DNA of 64,000 bases, taken from positions 1,021,001-1,085,000 of the forward strand of contig OZ004583.1 of NCBI GenBank assembly GCA_963924555.1, read 5' to 3'. A program made the translations under genes and the position numbers. Each line of letters begins with the position of its first letter. The stretch's first letter is position 1. A model generated the notes under the pieces. That model searched no databases. It had not been told where the DNA came from and worked only from the letters and a program-made list of their open reading frames with translations. Shown piece after piece: positions 44,361 to 56,126 of the stretch. This stretch comes from Crambe crambe. Its lineage: Eukaryota > Porifera > Demospongiae > Poecilosclerida > Crambeidae.

Positions 44361-44368
44361 TATTTATA
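44361..44368 (-). promoter_or_regulatory. Putative TATA box of the multicopper oxidase gene
   Basis: TATAAATA on the reverse strand about 30 bp upstream of the ATG. If used, the 5' UTR would be only a few bases. Confidence 0.4.
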
Positions 44369-44369
44369 A

Positions 44370-46050
44370 CTATCGCTATGTAGCTAATACAGTACTGCAT
44401 AAACACTATCTGTCCATTTCAAGTTCAGAGTTGCATTCATGGCCAGCCAGACTGCATGCCAAGGCTATAAAGATAACATTTCTGTTCATCCCCAGGTCAC
44501 ACTTATGCATGCAGTGCATGGCCTATTTTTCAATAGTAGACACTGCATTCTAGTTATTTACATAATATTATATACCTTGCAATTGAGCAGTTTGTATTCT
44601 CCTGTGGACTGGATTGGAGGGTTGAGAGTGAAATAGCAGACTGCTTGCTAACAAGTTTCTATTCTGGCCTTATAAACACTCCACCCCTTCAGATAGAATT
44701 ATACCCAGGTGATTCCCCTGCATGTCTGAGGTCAACCTATACTATGTACATGTATCATGAGTTTCCATAAACTGGTTGGCCTACTCCAACTTGTGTAGCA
44801 AGTTTTCCTTACCTGTTTAGCTATATAATTATGAGCATTATGCTTGCATGGCTGCTCATACATGCATCTACTGGTCCGTTTCTGTCTGCATGTCACTTAA
44901 CTATTTATCAGCACTAGCATTTTTTCCCCATCCCATCTTAAGGTCTATTAGGCACTAAAGACCCCACACAGCCCTACATAACACAAGCAAAATTCAAGTG
45001 GTGAGGCCATTGAAACTTGATGGTTTACTTTCTGAAAAAGTGCTGGGGCCATTGCCCTACCAACCCTACCATTTACTATCTGCCTGTTACACAATCTAAA
45101 TGAAGTGCATATTGTGTGATGATCCAGATTGATGTAGTTAGATGTTACTTGCAATTTAATATGTGCATATGCAAAGTTGGAGTGGACTGCAGATGAAGGC
45201 AAAAGTTCCATGAAAAGAAAATCATGTGCTCTGGGTGTGATGACTTTTACTGCATGTATATGTGACAGTACTTGGGAAAAGGTACCTTTTCGCTCAAAAA
45301 TTCAAAATTGAGTTATTGGTATCATTTTAAAGCTCTTAATCTGGAGATTTACATGGCTTTTAAATCAAATTTATGCACCACTTTGTTCCTGAGTTATACT
45401 TAATTCAATTTTACATCTCTTGTACATTTTATAATTATGTAGCTTATATTATAAACTTCACAAGCGTTTAACAGCTTTTAATGTTTTGCACGAAAAGGTA
45501 CCTTTTCCCAAGTACTGTCACATATGTGTAGGACTCCTATTTGTGCTGATTTTGTAAAAGTTTGATGCATGTGCAATGAAATGTGACCAGATGATTGTCA
45601 TAGAGAAAACCATGCATGCAATGTTGTAAAGATTTGTGCATGCACAATGTTAGTACTATAGTCAGCCAACCCACTAGTGTGGGGCTTGCTCAGCTCAGCT
45701 AAGGACAGATGGTTTACTTTTTACTGAAAAAGTGCTAGGGCCATTGCATGCTCCATCAGCCTTACTGTAATACTGATTGTTTGATAGTTTGTGCAAGTCA
45801 TTCATTCTGTGGTAATATTGTCATCCTGTGGTTTGTTTTCATATCGTGTTTTTGTTTTTGTAATGATAATCAGTCTATGCAAAATTCTAAGACTCGAGCA
45901 TTTGGCGAGGCAGACAGCCTCGTTACATTACCACTTATTACAAGCTGCATTAACCCAATAAGCTTGATTGAAGATCAATACAGAGTGGTGGATATGATTA
46001 GTATTCAAGACAAAATTAGTCAGTTTACTTGCATAAGGTAGTCAACTATT
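44370..46050. other. Intergenic region
   Basis: No gene recognised. It holds a short direct repeat (ggtttactttctgaaaaagtgct at about 45020 and a variant at 45710) and the MITE at 45258. The tract 45940-46050 is duplicated at 53510-53600 as the 3' flank of a CaaL gene. Confidence 0.45.
45258..45525. mobile_element. ~270 bp MITE with 35-bp perfect inverted ends
   Basis: The left end atatgtgacagtacttggg, continuing through aaaaggtaccttttcg, is repeated exactly inverted at 45491-45525. AT-rich non-coding interior; superfamily not assigned. Confidence 0.75.
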
Positions 46051-46051
46051 G

Positions 46052-46684
46052 TTACAAAATATTACACCTAATCATCACCACATCCGCTTCAATTCTGTTT
46101 TCTGTAACCTGTATTAAAATTAAAAAAATAAATCAATCAAAAAATAACAAAAAACCAATAACAATCCTTTATCATCAACATATATTATGAAAGCAAAGGG
46201 GATACAGATATATGGAGGTAAGAGCATCACATGACGAGTGTAGTACAGTGCACTATATATTTGTCTACATGTATCTGTACCTGTGAAGGTTTATGCTCAG
46301 GGTACTCTACTTCAACAATCTTCACTGCATCTCCTGCATAATTTTTTATATTTTTATCATGGCCAGAGTTAAGGTATAGAGCTATTACCCACCTATTTTT
46401 TTAACCAGTTTTTCATTGGCGCCCTTCTTTTTCAAGTCCTCTTCAAACTTCTTCAGCTTTTCAGGATCAATGCCCTCCTCCCATAGTATGCTTATAAACT
46501 TGCTCATCTTTTCAGGGTCTTTCTTGGTCGCTTCCGAAAAGATCTCGATAAACTGCCCTGCTTTTTCAAAGGGTGTTTGAGCTCCATCGATCACCTGCTG
46601 CTCCTTCCTCCCGATCAAACCCTGAGAGACAGCCAGTTCTGCAAGACTTGCTGTTCCATCGATTATGTCTTGGTTATTTGCCAT
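46052..46684 (-). CDS. CaaL gene 1: small helical CARD-like protein with C-terminal CNIL
   Basis: Three exons: 46393..46684, 46281..46333 and 46052..46108; junctions phase 1 then phase 0; 133 aa. Exon 1 encodes MANNQDIIDGTASLAELAVS, GLIGRKEQQVIDGAQTPFEK and FISILWEEGIDPEKLKKFEE. The pattern of amphipathic helices, with a GLI-x-x-KEQ-x-x-I step and an FEKA-x-x-F helix, resembles CARD/death-fold domains (inference from pattern only). Exon 2 adds DAVKIVEVEYPEHKPSQ. Exon 3 adds VTENRIEADVVMIRCNIL and stops, a CaaX box with Leu, predicting geranylgeranylation and membrane attachment. No signal peptide. Near-identical to genes 2 and 3 in exon 1. Confidence 0.75.
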
Positions 46685-46776
46685 CAATGTGTCGCTGTCC
46701 CTGTGCCGAGGTTTTGGAGTAACGCCAAGCCCACGGTATTGGTATTGCAAATGATTTGTAGATCTAAATTCTAAAG

Positions 46777-47269
46777 GCCGTTATGAATCAGTGGACCATT
46801 CCACTGGAATGGAATGGTGGAATGGAATACTGGAATTCATTTTTTATTTATGATATACAAGAGGGAAGGGACCAAAGGAGTTGCTGGACTTCCACAGTAA
46901 AAAAAGAAGTTGTTTGTGTGTATTTCTGAGCTGGGAAATGATATATCAATTTTAGGTATCTCCAAATTGTGCGGTCCGTACACAGGAAATAATGTGGTAA
47001 TCAAGACTGGCACTCAATTCCTTGTCCTATGGTGGGCAAAATATTTTTGCAAGAATCCAGATATGAAGCATAATCATAGGAGAAAAAAGTTATCCCTGGG
47101 AGCGGATGACGAAATGGACGCACCTGGAGTGAAGGGCATGGATAGGCTGAGAGAGTGAAGGATAGGTACATTTGTTTGCTCATATACAAACAATAACAAA
47201 AAAAAAGTGTTCCAGTATTCCATTCCACCATTCCATTCCAGTGGAATGGTCCACTGATTCATAACAGCC
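46777..47269. mobile_element. ~490 bp TIR element with 9-10 bp target duplication (Mutator-like MITE)
   Basis: Inverted ends of about 62 bp (gccgttatgaatcagtgg... against its inverse ending cataacagcc) are flanked on both sides by aattctaaag (46767-46776 and 47270-47279). A 9-10 bp duplication with long TIRs fits the Mutator (MULE) superfamily. The interior has no clear transposase. It sits about 90 bp upstream of CaaL gene 1. Confidence 0.75.
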
Positions 47270-47279
47270 AATTCTAAAG

Positions 47280-48960
47280 CGAGAGATAGCATTATGAGAT
47301 CATTGTGGAATGTCAGGATGTACATTAATATGAAACCACACTACAAACCACTTGGTGACATTTCATAAGGCTTCAGAGATTGCTCAATTCTCATAATACT
47401 AGTTTGGAGGATGGTGTCCTGCTCAGGTGCTGGGCCGCAACTGATGCTAATATTAGGCCCTTGCTATCCTAGGTATTTAACCCCCAATTTCTACGAACCA
47501 TACTCTTGTTAGCCCTCGGAATAATTAGTGCTTTAGCTACGATACTTATTCCCTGGGCATGTCTCCTTCTTTGGGGGTATTAGAGGGTCCGTGAGGGCCC
47601 TACCGTCCAACATGTATAATTATTATCCTGACAGGACTAGATCCAGATCACACCTGTTAACTATAACAGGTGGAATGAATGATAGCCACAGGTGAGGGTG
47701 AGAGGGGAAATGTGGTTCAGCAACATCTTGGCTACAGACTTTTTCACATGCTAGCTGAAGAGCATGAGCATGCCTAGTCTGACTGCATATTCTGAGCATG
47801 CTCAGTAAATTCTGCAATCCAGCAGCCTCAGCAGCCCACCCCCTTTTCGATTAACTCTGGTTAATGTTTATCATTAACTCTGGTTAATGTTTATCATTAA
47901 CCTTCATTATGCTCAATTTCTATCTAGCAATGCTCCTAATTATTCCCTAAAATGTACCCTTATTCCCATCATTATTCAGAATACTAATGTTTATTATTGT
48001 AACATTAATGACAATTCTTGAAGAATGCATGTTTGTTGCTCATAGCAGCCATAAACGAATAGCTGCATGTAGTTTTATATAATTATTATGTGACTCATGA
48101 CTCAGGTCTTAGGTAGGTAGTCACAGCGTAGCAAGAAACCCTGAACATACATAGCTAAGTAGATAGTGAAGTCTTTGTTTTCAGGCTTGCAGCAGCTCCA
48201 ATTATTCTCAAATGTGCCCCATTATTCTGGCATTATGCTTGATTCCAAGAAGTCCCAATTATTTCCAAAATTATGCTGGCATAATTAGGGACATGCAAAT
48301 TATGCTGGCATAGTTTTGGGCATAATGGGTTGGACCTTAATGCCAACACAATGCTGGCATAATAGGGGATTTTTACTTCCAGGGGTTGGCAGATATGGAG
48401 GTATTGATGTCGACTCGTATAAACTGCTGAATTAGAGTAGCCACCTACGTAATTGGTGGTGGTAACAAAAAACAAACAAACAATTATTACAACTTGTCTT
48501 CTGCTGCTGTTTTCTTTACTAAATGTTCCAGCAAACTAACTTGCTGCTGATAAAATTATGATGGATGACTAAAAGAAGCTGCAATTATGCCTTCACTTAT
48601 TAATATTCTTACCAATTTTTAAAGCATAATGGGCATTTTTGTTGAGCATAATAGGGCAGGGGTTCTGGCATTGGAGCATAGCATAATAGGGAAGAAAAAA
48701 AAGAGCATAATTTGCAGCATAATCTACTTAAGCCGGACATGTTACCACCTGTTGCAGGCATAGTTAATAATATGCATGCGCCCGTTCGTTTGACCTTTAA
48801 TTGACCCCACAAATGAAACATGTATTGAGCTGTAGCCACAGGGCTACCTCTAGGATGACAGGAGTGGTAAGAATCCATTCAATAATATAATAATCAAATG
48901 CAGCTAGCTGAGAGTAGTAACAACAATAATAATAAGAGTTGCAGTACTACAGTTGTCAAC
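47280..48960. other. Intergenic region with short degenerate repeats
   Basis: Dispersed ttatgctggcataat variants (48230-48720) and a double ttaactctggttaatgttta at 47850-47897. No gene recognised. Confidence 0.45.
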
Positions 48961-48966
48961 AAGTGC

Positions 48967-50153
48967 TTACAAAATAGTACATCGAAGCATTTGGCCGGGA
49001 TCTGCCTCAATTCTGTTTTCTGTAACCTGTTGTCAGCAACACAACAATAATATGGTTGGAGGTAAGAGCTAATCTGGCATAGCCAGCCCCAAGCACCAAA
49101 GGCACAAGGATCTGGTGTTTGGGGGCAGGACGCAGATGACGCTTCAAATAATCCATGTGTCATGATGATACTTTTGCTAAATGAACAAGTCCAAGTATTA
49201 TATGTCACCAGACCCTCACGCCTTCGGCGCTTGGGGAGCATCACAGGACTTGGGGAACAGCATTGCAAGAAGACGACCTAAGGCCACATCAACTTAATTA
49301 CTTGTTTATCATCCCCTCCCTCTCCTAATTTTTGCACTTTTGGACCTTTAATTTTATTTCTACTGAGCATGCGCATGATGTGCTCTATTTGAAATTCAGG
49401 TATGATTTTCAGTGTCACAGTGATTTTAGTTTATGGCGTTTGTTATTCTTCACATAAGGTGTGCAGCTACTACAGCTTTTTGGTTTTCATTAAATTTCAG
49501 CTTTTTGTGTTTTTATAATCATATCTTGTTTGCTTTTTTTGTGGAATAAGATCGTGTATAAATAGTTGCCATGGAAACTGATAAAAAATAAAAATAAAAG
49601 CCTCCCCCCTCTCCTATTTTTTTTTGAAGAAATTGGGATGATAAATAAGTAATTAATTTGATGTGGCCTAATGGCTTCATTAGTCACGGCCCCTGCTATT
49701 GAACTACTAGTAGTAGTAGTAGTAGTAGTTGTAATGCACTATATATATCTGTACCTGTGAAGGTGGTTTGTGTTTAGGGTACTCTACTTCAATGATCTTC
49801 ACAGCATCTCCTGCATAACATGTTATAGCTCAGAGTTAAGATCGAGTTAAGTACCCACCTATTTTTTTAACTAGTTTTTCATCGGCGCCCTTCTTTTTCA
49901 AGTCCTCTTCAAACTTCTTCAGCTTTTCAGGATCAATGCCCTCCTCCCATAGTATGCTTATAAACTTGCTCATCTTTTCAGGGTCTTTCTTGGTCGCTTC
50001 CGAAAAGATCTCGACAAACTGCCCTGCTTTTTCAAAGGGTGTTTGAGCTCCATCGATCACCTGCTGCTCCTTCCTCCCGATCAAACCCTGAGAGACAGCC
50101 AGTTCTGCAAGACTTGCAGTTCCATCGATTATGTCTTGGTTATTTGCCATCAT
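48967..50153 (-). CDS. CaaL gene 2: small helical CARD-like protein with C-terminal CTIL
   Basis: Exons 49859..50153, 49755..49810 and 48967..49026; 136 aa. Exon 1 is almost identical to gene 1 (MMANNQDIIDGTASLAELAV), with KKGADEKLVKKIG at the end. Exon 2 encodes DAVKIIEVEYPKHKPPSQ. Exon 3 encodes VTENRIEADPGQMLRCTIL and stop. Exon 3 is thus more diverged than exon 1, but the CaaL end is kept. Intron 2 is 728 bp. Its upstream 80 bp recurs inverted at 51213-51293. Cytosolic, prenylated by prediction. Confidence 0.75.
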
Positions 50154-50159
50154 GGTGTT

Positions 50160-51776
50160 AGGCCAAACAAATTTAAATTTTATTTTTTCATAGATATAAG
50201 AGGTTTTACGGGATTGGAAACGCCCAATGAACTGCACAACCGAGGCGCGTTGACAGATGCGCACGCGCATGCAGCATTAATTATATTAATGGCCGTGAAA
50301 GGAGATCAATATTCACTCCTTTCAAGGCAGTTAAAGTGATGTTCTGCCCCTACAGCTCACAGAATAGTACAAGTAAGCTAAGGGGAAGGTATTGAAGAAG
50401 TGAAGAGTCAGAGAGTTGAAGTTGGAGAGTCTGAGGAAGGAAGTTATTAATTATTCATAACTTTTTTCCTTGTAATTATGAGTACCTATCATTGCTCATT
50501 ATACATTGATTTTATGTGATTGATTTGAAAGAAAGGCCAGAATGACTTTTGGTATTAAAATTAGACATAAATTCATCATTATTATAGCTAGATAATTTTG
50601 CCCCAAAGTTATCCGCCAGTTTCTGCTCAGTTCTCCCTCATCAGCATTATTGCAATACTTCCAGCTTTTGGCTGTTGGATTTTGACACCATCCACCTCAA
50701 GAATTCAGCTCAGTCAGCTGTCCTGTGGACCCTATGGATATTAGGGGGGAAATATAGTAAGCTTGCCATCTCCATAGGATGACTATTGTATAGAAAACGA
50801 ATGCACCAATTCCATTTACTGTTCTATCCTTTCCCTGAAATAACTAATACAGTTGCAATATTGTTAATCTATTTCTTGGGAGAGGGATTACAGTTTTAAC
50901 ACCACTTGCAAATGCTAGAGACAATATATGTCAGCTAATACAAAAACTAACATTACTATTCCATGTAGCTAAAGTTTACATGCCTTTTGATCAGAAAATG
51001 GGCAACAGCAATTGATTCTATCAAGCGTGAGAGGGATTATAGTCCCATTAACCACTACAGTAGTATTTGTAGGATTAAACTTGAAAATCTGAGCTAAAAT
51101 TTATTTCATACAGTAAATCTATGCCCTAGTGTATTATAGTATCATTGGCATAAGTCTTACCTCACGGATCTTGTCAGAACAGCAACTTTGACAAAAGTGC
51201 TATGTCATTCAGCTGTCAACGCGCCTCGGTTGTTAGTTGCTAACGAGAGCACGTGATCCGTTTCCAATCCCGTAAACATCTTATATCTATGATTTTTTTC
51301 AGAAATATGCATGCGCGCGCATGCGGGATGTGCCTAACGCCTATTAATTTTATTGAAACCACACCCACTTCCGGTCACAACCCCCCCCCCCCCCGTTTAT
51401 TTAGCGCGCACGTCCTCCCAAGGGACGTGCTGTCCTCGCCTGGAACGTTGACCACCCTCCAGTCTCTAGCGAGACAAAAGGGAACTCGCAAACTAATGAA
51501 CTCTAGTGCGCATGCGCAATAAGAATTTAACCACGAAATTTTAATATAAAAAATTATGAGAAACTAATAATAAAAATTGTGTGGCCAGGCCAGACTCTTT
51601 TTCTTGGGGGCGATAGCTCGCGCCAAAATTTCCCAGCAAACACGAACTTTGCCTTATTACTTACTTCCTATGGTGTAGGTCGACAATAATGACTGATTAA
51701 ATTGACAAATTACCAAGTTATAGTTATACTACAGGGTTTAGTAGTAGCTAAGTAATATTAATTTTCTAGCCTAAGC
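50160..51776. other. Intergenic region between CaaL genes
   Basis: 50195-50262 and 51213-51293 are inverted copies of the CaaL 5' flank (gggattggaaacg, accgaggcgcgttgacag). A poly-C run lies near 51381. The tract 51585-51640 (ggccagactctttttcttgg) is repeated at 54603-54655. No gene recognised. Confidence 0.45.
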
Positions 51777-52278
51777 TTATAATATTGGACAAGTAACTGA
51801 ATCTGGTTTCACTCTTTCTGTGTCCTGCAGATTAATTTTAGAGGGTAAATTATGAATGTGCTAATTTCATTCTACATTCGCTTACTTTAGGGTATTCTTC
51901 TTCAACTATTTTCACAGCATGCTCTGCAATAGAGGTGAATTCAATCACAATTTAGTACATAGTCTAGCTACAGTAGTTATGCTAACTCACCCAATTCTTC
52001 TATCAGCTTATTATCATCACTTTGCTTTGTCAGAGTTTGTACAAACTCTTTAAGCATTTTAGGATCCAGGCCTTCCTCTTTTAACATATCCATGAACTTC
52101 CCCATTGCGATGGGATCATTCTTGGTCACCTCCGAAAGAATTTGAACAAACTTCCCTACTTTTTCGAAAGCGGTTTCAGCTCCATCAATAGCACTCTTTT
52201 GCTCTGTACTGTGGCAATTGCAGCATTGCTAAGGGTAGATGCTCCAGCAGTGATGTCGTCCTTGATACTGCTTGCCAT
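51777..52278 (-). pseudogene. CaaL gene 4: E-type copy with a 10-bp deletion
   Basis: Exons 51991..52278, 51886..51923 and 51777..51824 with valid splice sites. Compared with the sister at 54803-55345, exon 1 lacks 10 bp after ctctgtactg (about 52209), losing the codons for LISTEQ-adjacent residues and shifting frame. Exon 3 still encodes DTERVKPDSVTCPIL with stop, showing that the ancestral gene ended in CPIL. Probably dead unless translation starts downstream. Confidence 0.75.
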
Positions 52279-52442
52279 GTTGCGAGTCACTGCTAATACA
52301 GTTTGGGTACTGGGAACTATTATGAGGAAAGTCTACTTAGAATGGCAGTTTTTATTTGCACCTCCTGGTGTTATTTCTACTCCTGTGAGCATTTTGTATC
52401 CATCCAATCAGAATGCAGTGCTAATGAAAACTATATCTTGTA

Positions 52443-52578
52443 ATTAGAGTGTTATAACAACATCCTAATAAGATTAGTCCACAGGCAAGAGTGTGTGTAT
52501 ACAAATTCAACTTAATTATGTGGATGTAGAGTTGTGAAAGTCCACATAACTGAGGTTCCCACTGTCTAGAAAGTAATT
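52443..52578. repeat. Inverted member of a duplicated intergenic segment
   Basis: About 135 bp is the reverse complement of 55553-55690, while sequence on both sides matches the second duplicon in direct orientation. It is either a small inversion or a palindromic-ended mobile element. Confidence 0.6.
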
Positions 52579-53049
52579 ACTTAGTAGCTATATATGTGTG
52601 GTCGCAAATTTTTAGCTGAGTGTGTGTACTCAAGCCTTACGTAGGCAGTTAGCAGACCCATAGGAGTTAGCAGCACTCATTGTTACCTTTATTCTGTCAC
52701 CTGTCTTGTTAGTGTGCTATAAAGCAAATGCCGTAATTTCGCTTTTTTATTTTCGGATGCATGTTGCTGAAAATATTACAATATTGTGTTAATCTAGTGT
52801 TAAAACTAATTAAAAGCAAGCTACACATCCGGAAATTAAATTAATGTTCTCATGAATCTATTTGTAACATGAAATGTTGCCAAACTACAATGATCAAATA
52901 GTCAATATAACAGCTAAACAAAACACAACAAAAGTAGATATAATGGGTATAGCTTTACAGAGCTAGCTATAAGTTAAACAGTTAGCCATCTGCTAGAACT
53001 GGAAAACTTTAAAGCTACTACCTATATAAAAATAATAACAGAAATGTCA

Positions 53050-53400
53050 CAATATGCTACATGCAACACCCAAAACGTCTGACTCCACTTTCTTTTTCTC
53101 CTGCACAAGAGCAAGTTTATATAAGCCATAGGGAGATGGGTGCATTATGACATAGCGGTAACTTTTTTTACTTGTGGGAAAGTGTCCTAATGATGTGGAG
53201 TAACTGTTTCCACTTAGCTAATTCAGGGCTGTGACAAGGTTCACCACAAGGATACAGGATAGCTACATATTAACCACATTTTACACCCAGAAATTCACCC
53301 TATACAGGAGAACGCTGATGTAACATTTAACTCAGTAGCTATCGATATAATTTTTTGGACTCTCTTCAAGCTTTTTCATAGCATCTTGAACTCTGCATGC
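53050..53400 (-). pseudogene. CaaL F-type relic: exons 2 and 3 only
   Basis: An intact exon 3 (about 53050-53105: EKKKVESDVLGVACSIL, stop, after a CAG acceptor) and a decayed exon 2 (QDAMKKLEESPKN at about 53350-53395, donor lost) are present. No exon 1 lies before CaaL gene 3. It is the truncated partner of gene 6, produced by duplication of 51585-53510 / 54605-56660. Confidence 0.65.
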
Positions 53401-53598
53401 AGATTGAGATATTAGGCCAAGCAAACTTGATTTCTTGTCACCACCCGCATCCACTTCCTAATATTCATTATTCAATATAAAAATTTATGTCACGTGAGCG
53501 CTACATAGTGCTGCATTAACCTAATAAGCTTGATTGAAGATCAATACAGAGTGGTGGATATGATTAGTACAGTTTCAGTTTACTTATGTTACATTAGT

Positions 53599-54186
53599 TC
53601 ACAAAATACTACACCTAATCATCACCAGATCCGTTTCAATTCTGTTTTCTGTAACCTGTATTAAAATTAAAATAATAACATAAAAAACAAACAAACAAAA
53701 AACAACAGCAACAATCCTTGTAGTAGTGGTAGTACTACTAGTAGTAAATACATTGCACTACATTTGTCTACATGTATCTGTACCTGTGAAGATTTATGCT
53801 TAGGGTACTCTACTTCAACAATCTTCACTGCATCTCCTGCATAATTTTTTAAATCATGGCCAGAGTTAAGGTATAGAGCTATATTACCCACCTATTTTTT
53901 TAACCAGTTTTTCATCGGCGCCTTTCTTTTTCAAGTCCTCTTCAAACTTCTTCAGCTTTTCAGGATCAATGCCTTCCTCCCATAGTATGCTTATAAACTT
54001 GCTCATCTTTTCAGGGTCTTTCTTGGTCGCTTCCGAAAAGATCTCGACAAACTGCCCTGCTTTTTCAAAGGGTGTTTGAGCTCCATCGATCACCTGCTGC
54101 TTCTTCCTCCCGATCAAACCCTGAGAGACAGCCAGTTCTGCAAGACTTGCCGTTCCATCGGTTATGTCTTGGTTACTTGCCATCAT
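53599..54186 (-). CDS. CaaL gene 3: small helical CARD-like protein with C-terminal CSIL
   Basis: Exons 53892..54186, 53784..53836 and 53599..53655; 134 aa. Exon 1 begins MMASNQDITDGTASLAELAV and is otherwise nearly the same as genes 1 and 2 (GLIGRKKQQVIDGAQTPFEK). Exon 2 is DAVKIVEVEYPKHKSSQ. Exon 3 is VTENRIETDLVMIRCSIL, stop. Cytosolic, lipid-anchored by prediction. The flanks of exons 2 and 3 match those of gene 1, so the two arose by duplication of the whole gene. Confidence 0.75.
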
Positions 54187-54274
54187 GGTGTCGTTGTGAA
54201 GCCCGCGGTATTGCAAATTGAGTATATTATCCTAATAATTATGAATGTAGCTACTAGCTAACTTCACTCATACT

Positions 54275-54386
54275 TTTGTCTTACTTTAGGATATTCTTTT
54301 CGCAGCATGCTCTGCAATGGAGGTGAATTTTTTTGTACATAGCTACATACAGTAACTCTATAACTCACCCAATTCTTCTGTTAATG
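54275..54386 (-). pseudogene. E-type CaaL relic
   Basis: A degraded exon 2 (cgcagcatgctctgcaatgg region) and the last ~20 bases of an exon 1 with its donor (ctcacccaattcttctg) remain; the rest is replaced by the hairpin element at 54385. Confidence 0.55.
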
Positions 54387-54454
54387 ACAGGCTTGAGTGC
54401 ACAACCTGATGAAACAGAGTGATGCTACATCAGGTTGTGCACTCAAGCTTGTCA
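54385..54454. mobile_element. Small hairpin element interrupting a CaaL relic
   Basis: 27-bp inverted arms (tgacaggcttgagtgcacaa... and inverse) with a 16-bp spacer. Non-coding. Confidence 0.6.
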
Positions 54455-54802
54455 TATTGAAGATTTCTTCTTGCAGGTCTCTTACCACTAAAGTAGGAGT
54501 CACCGTTGGACACCAATCCACCATGTTTTCATTATAATTATGAGCATTATGCTTGCATGACTGCTCATACATGCATCCGCTTGGTCACTAGCCATTGAGC
54601 TTCGCAGGCCAGACTCTTTTTCGTGGGGGCGATATCTCGCGCCAAAATTTTCTACTTAGCGCCCATGTTATAATGACACTCGAACTCATGACTGACAAAT
54701 TACTAGTCATACTACAGGTTTAGCTAGTAAGTAATATTGATAGCTATAGTATTGAATTCTAGCTAGAGAGTCAGTAATATTCTAGCCTATTAGCTATAAA
54801 GC

Positions 54803-55345
54803 TTATAATATTGGACAAACAAGCATTGAATCTGGTTTCACTCTTGGTGTCCCGCAAATCAATTTTAGAGGGTAGAAATATTAGCTATGAATGTGCTAAT
54901 TTCATTCTACATTTGCTTACTTTAGGATATTCTTCTTCTACTATTTTCACAGCATGCTCTGCAATGGACGGTGAACTCAATCACAATTAAAATCTAGTAC
55001 ATATAGTCTAGCTACAGTAATGGATGTGCAGGTTATAGCTAACTCACCCAATTCTTCTATCAGCTTGTTATCATCACTTTGTTTCGTCAGAGTCTGTACA
55101 AACTCTTTAAGCATTTTAGGATCCAGGCCTTCCTCTTTTAACATACCCATGAACTTCCCCATTGCGATGGGATCATTCTTGGTCACCTCCGAAAGAATTT
55201 GAACAAACTTCCCTACTTTTTCGAAAGCGGTTTCAGCTCCATCAATAGCACTCTTTTGCTCTGTACTGATCAAACATTTGGCAATTGCAGCATTGCTAAG
55301 GGTAGATGCTCCAGCAGTGATATCGTCCTTGATACTGCTTGCCAT
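54803..55345 (-). CDS. CaaL gene 5 (E type): helical CARD-like protein, 3' end uncertain
   Basis: Exon 1 is 55048..55345 (99 codons + 1) and exon 2 is 54921..54958. Exon 1 encodes MASSIKDDITAGASTLSNAA, LISTEQKSAIDGAETAFEKV, FVQILSEVTKNDPIAMGKFM and LKEEGLDPKMLKEFVQTL; exon 2 encodes HAVKIVEEEYPK. The expected exon 3 (ending LVCPIL, stop at 54803) is present, but its acceptor reads TTTGCGG instead of CTGCAGG and two bases are missing just inside. Normal splicing to it is therefore doubtful. The gene may use another 3' end or be decaying. If functional, cytosolic and possibly prenylated. Confidence 0.55.
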
Positions 55346-55552
55346 GTTGCGAGTCACTGCTAGTACAGTTTGGGTTGCTAACTAAGAACTATTATGAGGA
55401 AAGTTGCACTACTTGATAATTATTAGAATGGCAGTTTTTATTTGTGTTATTTCTACTCCTGTGAGCACTTTCAGAATGTCACTTGTAGCTATCTATCCAA
55501 TCTGAATGCAGTGATCATGACCACTGTGACACATGCATGCATGGCTACCAAG

Positions 55553-55690
55553 TAATTACTTTCTAGACAGTGGACACCTTCTCAGTTATGTGGACTTTCA
55601 CAACTCTACATCCACATAATTAAGTTGAATTTGTATACACACACTCTTGCCTGTGGACTAATCTTATTAGGATGCTGTTATAACACTCTA
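55553..55690. repeat. Partner of the inverted segment at 52443-52578
   Basis: Reverse complement of the segment downstream of CaaL gene 4, embedded in otherwise direct duplicated DNA. Confidence 0.6.
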
Positions 55691-56126
55691 ATTGCATGCA
55701 AGATAGTTTTCATTATTTAGCTGAGTGTGTGTACTCAAGCCTTAGCTACATAGGCAGTTAAGCAGACCCTTAGCAGTTAGCAGCACTCATTGTCACCTTT
55801 ATTCTGTCACCTGTCTTGTTTAGTGTGCTGTAAACCAAATGCCGTAATTTTATTTTCAAATACATGCCGAAAATTATTACAATATTGTGTTAATTAATCT
55901 AGTGTTATAAAACTAATTAAAAGCATCCAGAAATTAAATTAATGTTCTCATGAATCTATTTGTAACATGAAATATTGCCTAACTACAATGATCAATAGCT
56001 ATAGTCAATAAAAGTAGCTAGCTATAAAAATTAATGGGTAGCTACAGCTAGCTATTAGCTATGTCAAACAGTTATCTGCTAGAACTGGAAAACTTTAAAA
56101 GCTCTATAAAAATAATAACAGAAATG

